Notes under the pieces: model-generated
Databases searched by the model: none
What the model was told of the DNA's origin: nothing
Seen by the model: the letters and a program-made list of their open reading frames with translations, nothing else
Translations under genes and position numbers: made by a program
Shown here: in pieces, positions 62,393-64,000 of the stretch
Layout of the letters: every line of letters begins with the position of its first letter
Numbering within the stretch: position 1 is the first letter of the stretch
Assembly: GCA_905182995.1 (NCBI GenBank)
Contig: CAJJDP010000140.1
Coordinates: 186,001 to 250,000 of the forward strand
DNA from: Paramecium octaurelia
Taxonomy: Eukaryota > Ciliophora > Oligohymenophorea > Peniculida > Parameciidae
Length of the DNA stretch: 64,000 nt
Reading direction: 5' to 3'

Positions 62393-64000
62393 TCACTTGG
62401 GTTTTTGAATTTAAGGTTCCATTATGGACTCTTCGTTCTTGGATCTGAATAGAGGATCAACTGGACTTAGATTAAGATTGCGCTACTGGGAGATTTGGAT
62501 CTACTCAAAAAATTGCACTATGTTCTTGTCGATCATATGCAATAATTTATCATCTATTGTGCTTTTGTGTCTATCTTATTATAAGGATGAGAACGAAGAG
62601 TAATAATCTTTAAGTTTAGTCTGAAGTTTTTTATTGTTAATCATTCTAAAACTCTTTTGCAATTCCATCTCTTAGAAGAACTCATCAGCTAGATTGTCAG
62701 GAATTTCTTATCCAATTTGCAGAAGAGGTTTAGGAAGTAAATCAAATAAATTATTTTGTTCCTCATTTAGAAGTACTAATCTAAGCATGTCTATCTAATG
62801 TAGTTTCTCTATTATCTTGACAATATCCAATTGTCTCAAGATTTCTAGTTTCACTTTTGTAAACATTTCTCTTTTCCTTTTATTACATCCCAGTAAAATG
62901 ATGAAAGATTCATATAGACTTTTAGAGAGTCTCTCCTCTTTCTTTGGCAACTGATCCTATCCTATCATAGATAATGGGTCATCAAAGATAGGATCGTCCT
63001 TTGTTTGATTGTTTAAATTGATCTTTTGATGCGAATGTTTAGGATTTTGAGTCTTTGGAAATCGGTACAACTCGTTAGCAATTGAGATTGTCATTAGATT
63101 GTTGATCAAAGGATTCAAAATTATGGTAGTTAGCATCACAAAGAATTACCAAATACCACCGATTTTGCTTAATATAGTCTGTAATTTGATATAGGTTCTA
63201 CGATATATAATCTCCTTATAATCCAGTTGAATGTAATGATACACTAAGTAATTGTCATTGTACAACTCAGAATATTCTCTTCTATCTTGTTTGACCAGAT
63301 TTAAATCTACCCTATCTGTTGAGAGAAGCAAACCATCATCTGTGTGAGTTTCCACGATTCTATAAGTCCACTATAACATTTTAGAGGTGGTGATTGAAAA
63401 GCTGTTAATATCCAAATTGATTAATTAAGAATAAGGTTGGCCTGGATTATTCAATTGCATCAGATAATCACTGGCATATACAGAATAATGACCTGCTGAT
63501 AAAACTTTATTGATTTCTTCCTTGGATGCACAACCCTAATATTCTGTGCTATTTTTGCAAACACTTAATTGAATTACCAAGTACTAGTACAAGGATCCAG
63601 ATATTTGTCCCTGCAAAACCTAAAAGCTAATGAAAGCAAATATACTGGTGGGTTTCTTTATAAAAATTCTCTATCTAAACACTAAACTACACCTAATCTT
63701 GTATTCTCAAAGAAGTTTTGTTGTAATTCATGATTGAAATCTTCCTTTTTACATGGTGCTATTGGAAGACTTGTACAACTAGTTTTAAGCAACTCATACT
63801 TCAATGTAACATCGACACTTCCTGTGTTATAATTAACATTTCTCACCCTCACACATTAATTCACAGTGATATTGTAATACTTCAAGTTTCCTTCAATTGG
63901 CTCCGAATTTTGATTTGCTATAGTTATCGCTAATGTAAAGTTATCGTTATAGAGTGGAAATTACTTTATAACAAAAACTAATACTGTTGAGTTAAATATT
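62393..64000 (-). CDS. Two-transmembrane ciliate family protein, 5' end outside window
   Basis: Same family as 54808-57248. The visible part begins in the exoplasmic loop (ITIANQNSEPIEGNLKYYNI), continues through two introns (22 nt starting GTGTAG, and 19 nt) to CKNSTEYQGCASKEEINKVL, DRREYSELYNDNYLVYHYIQ, YIKLQTILSKIGG, then the second TM region (FFVMLTTIILNPLINNLMTI) and a cytoplasmic tail of about 250 residues ending at TGA 62393. The first TM and start codon lie beyond 64000. Function unknown; paralogy with the nearby gene is inferred from shared layout and motifs. Confidence 0.82.

Overview
The window is ciliate macronuclear DNA, most likely from Paramecium or a very close relative. TAA and TAG run through every convincing gene as sense codons (glutamine), TGA is the only stop, introns are tiny (about 18-32 nt, GT(A)...AG), intergenic gaps are often under 100 bp, and the sequence is about 70% A+T. 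Gene models below were read by hand under that code. Most are supported by recognisable domains, by introns that restore the frame exactly, and by total coding lengths divisible by three. Coordinates include introns.

Layout. 1-5000 (+): end of a WD-repeat-like protein, a LUC7-like splicing factor, a coiled-coil protein resembling DRC12, and a single-pass membrane protein. 5500-9300: an Aurora-like kinase (+), then on the minus strand a small unknown gene, ribosomal protein uL23/RPL23A and a long-tailed Rab GTPase. 9400-20800: a PX-domain sorting nexin (+), then minus-strand genes for a multi-spanning membrane protein, a three-DM10 axonemal protein and a roughly 2,200-residue ubiquitin-specific protease. 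20800-32000: gene-poor. It holds one 1153-residue zinc-finger/coiled-coil gene with about 17 copies of a 34-residue repeat, several decayed gene remnants, and a 1397-bp exact duplication joined by a single N that looks like an assembly artefact. 32000-41000: an OSBP-related protein, a truncated haemoglobin, cystathionine gamma-lyase and three genes of unknown role, two of them zinc-finger/coiled-coil proteins.

42000-54000: a sterol-desaturase-type hydroxylase next to the ER Hsp70 BiP, a poly-transmembrane protein, an Arf GTPase, an IQ-motif protein, a FAIM-like domain fused to a clathrin-adaptor-like tail, a coiled-coil protein, a dual-specificity phosphatase and an unknown gene. 54800-64000: two members of a ciliate two-transmembrane family (one cut by the window edge), an asparaginase with ankyrin repeats, a zinc-finger membrane protein, and a ROMO1-like mitochondrial membrane protein.

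There are no operons in the bacterial sense; neighbours are independent housekeeping genes. Themes are membrane traffic (Rab, Arf, sorting nexin, ORP, FAIM/adaptor-like protein), cilia (DM10 protein, DRC12-like, IQ protein) and protein quality control (BiP, USP). No CRISPR array, tRNA, rRNA or transposase was recognised. I found no convincing novel multi-gene system. The items most worth a second look are the FAIM-adaptor fusion, the homogenised 34-residue repeat gene, active-site departures in the ORP and the kinase, and the assembly duplication.
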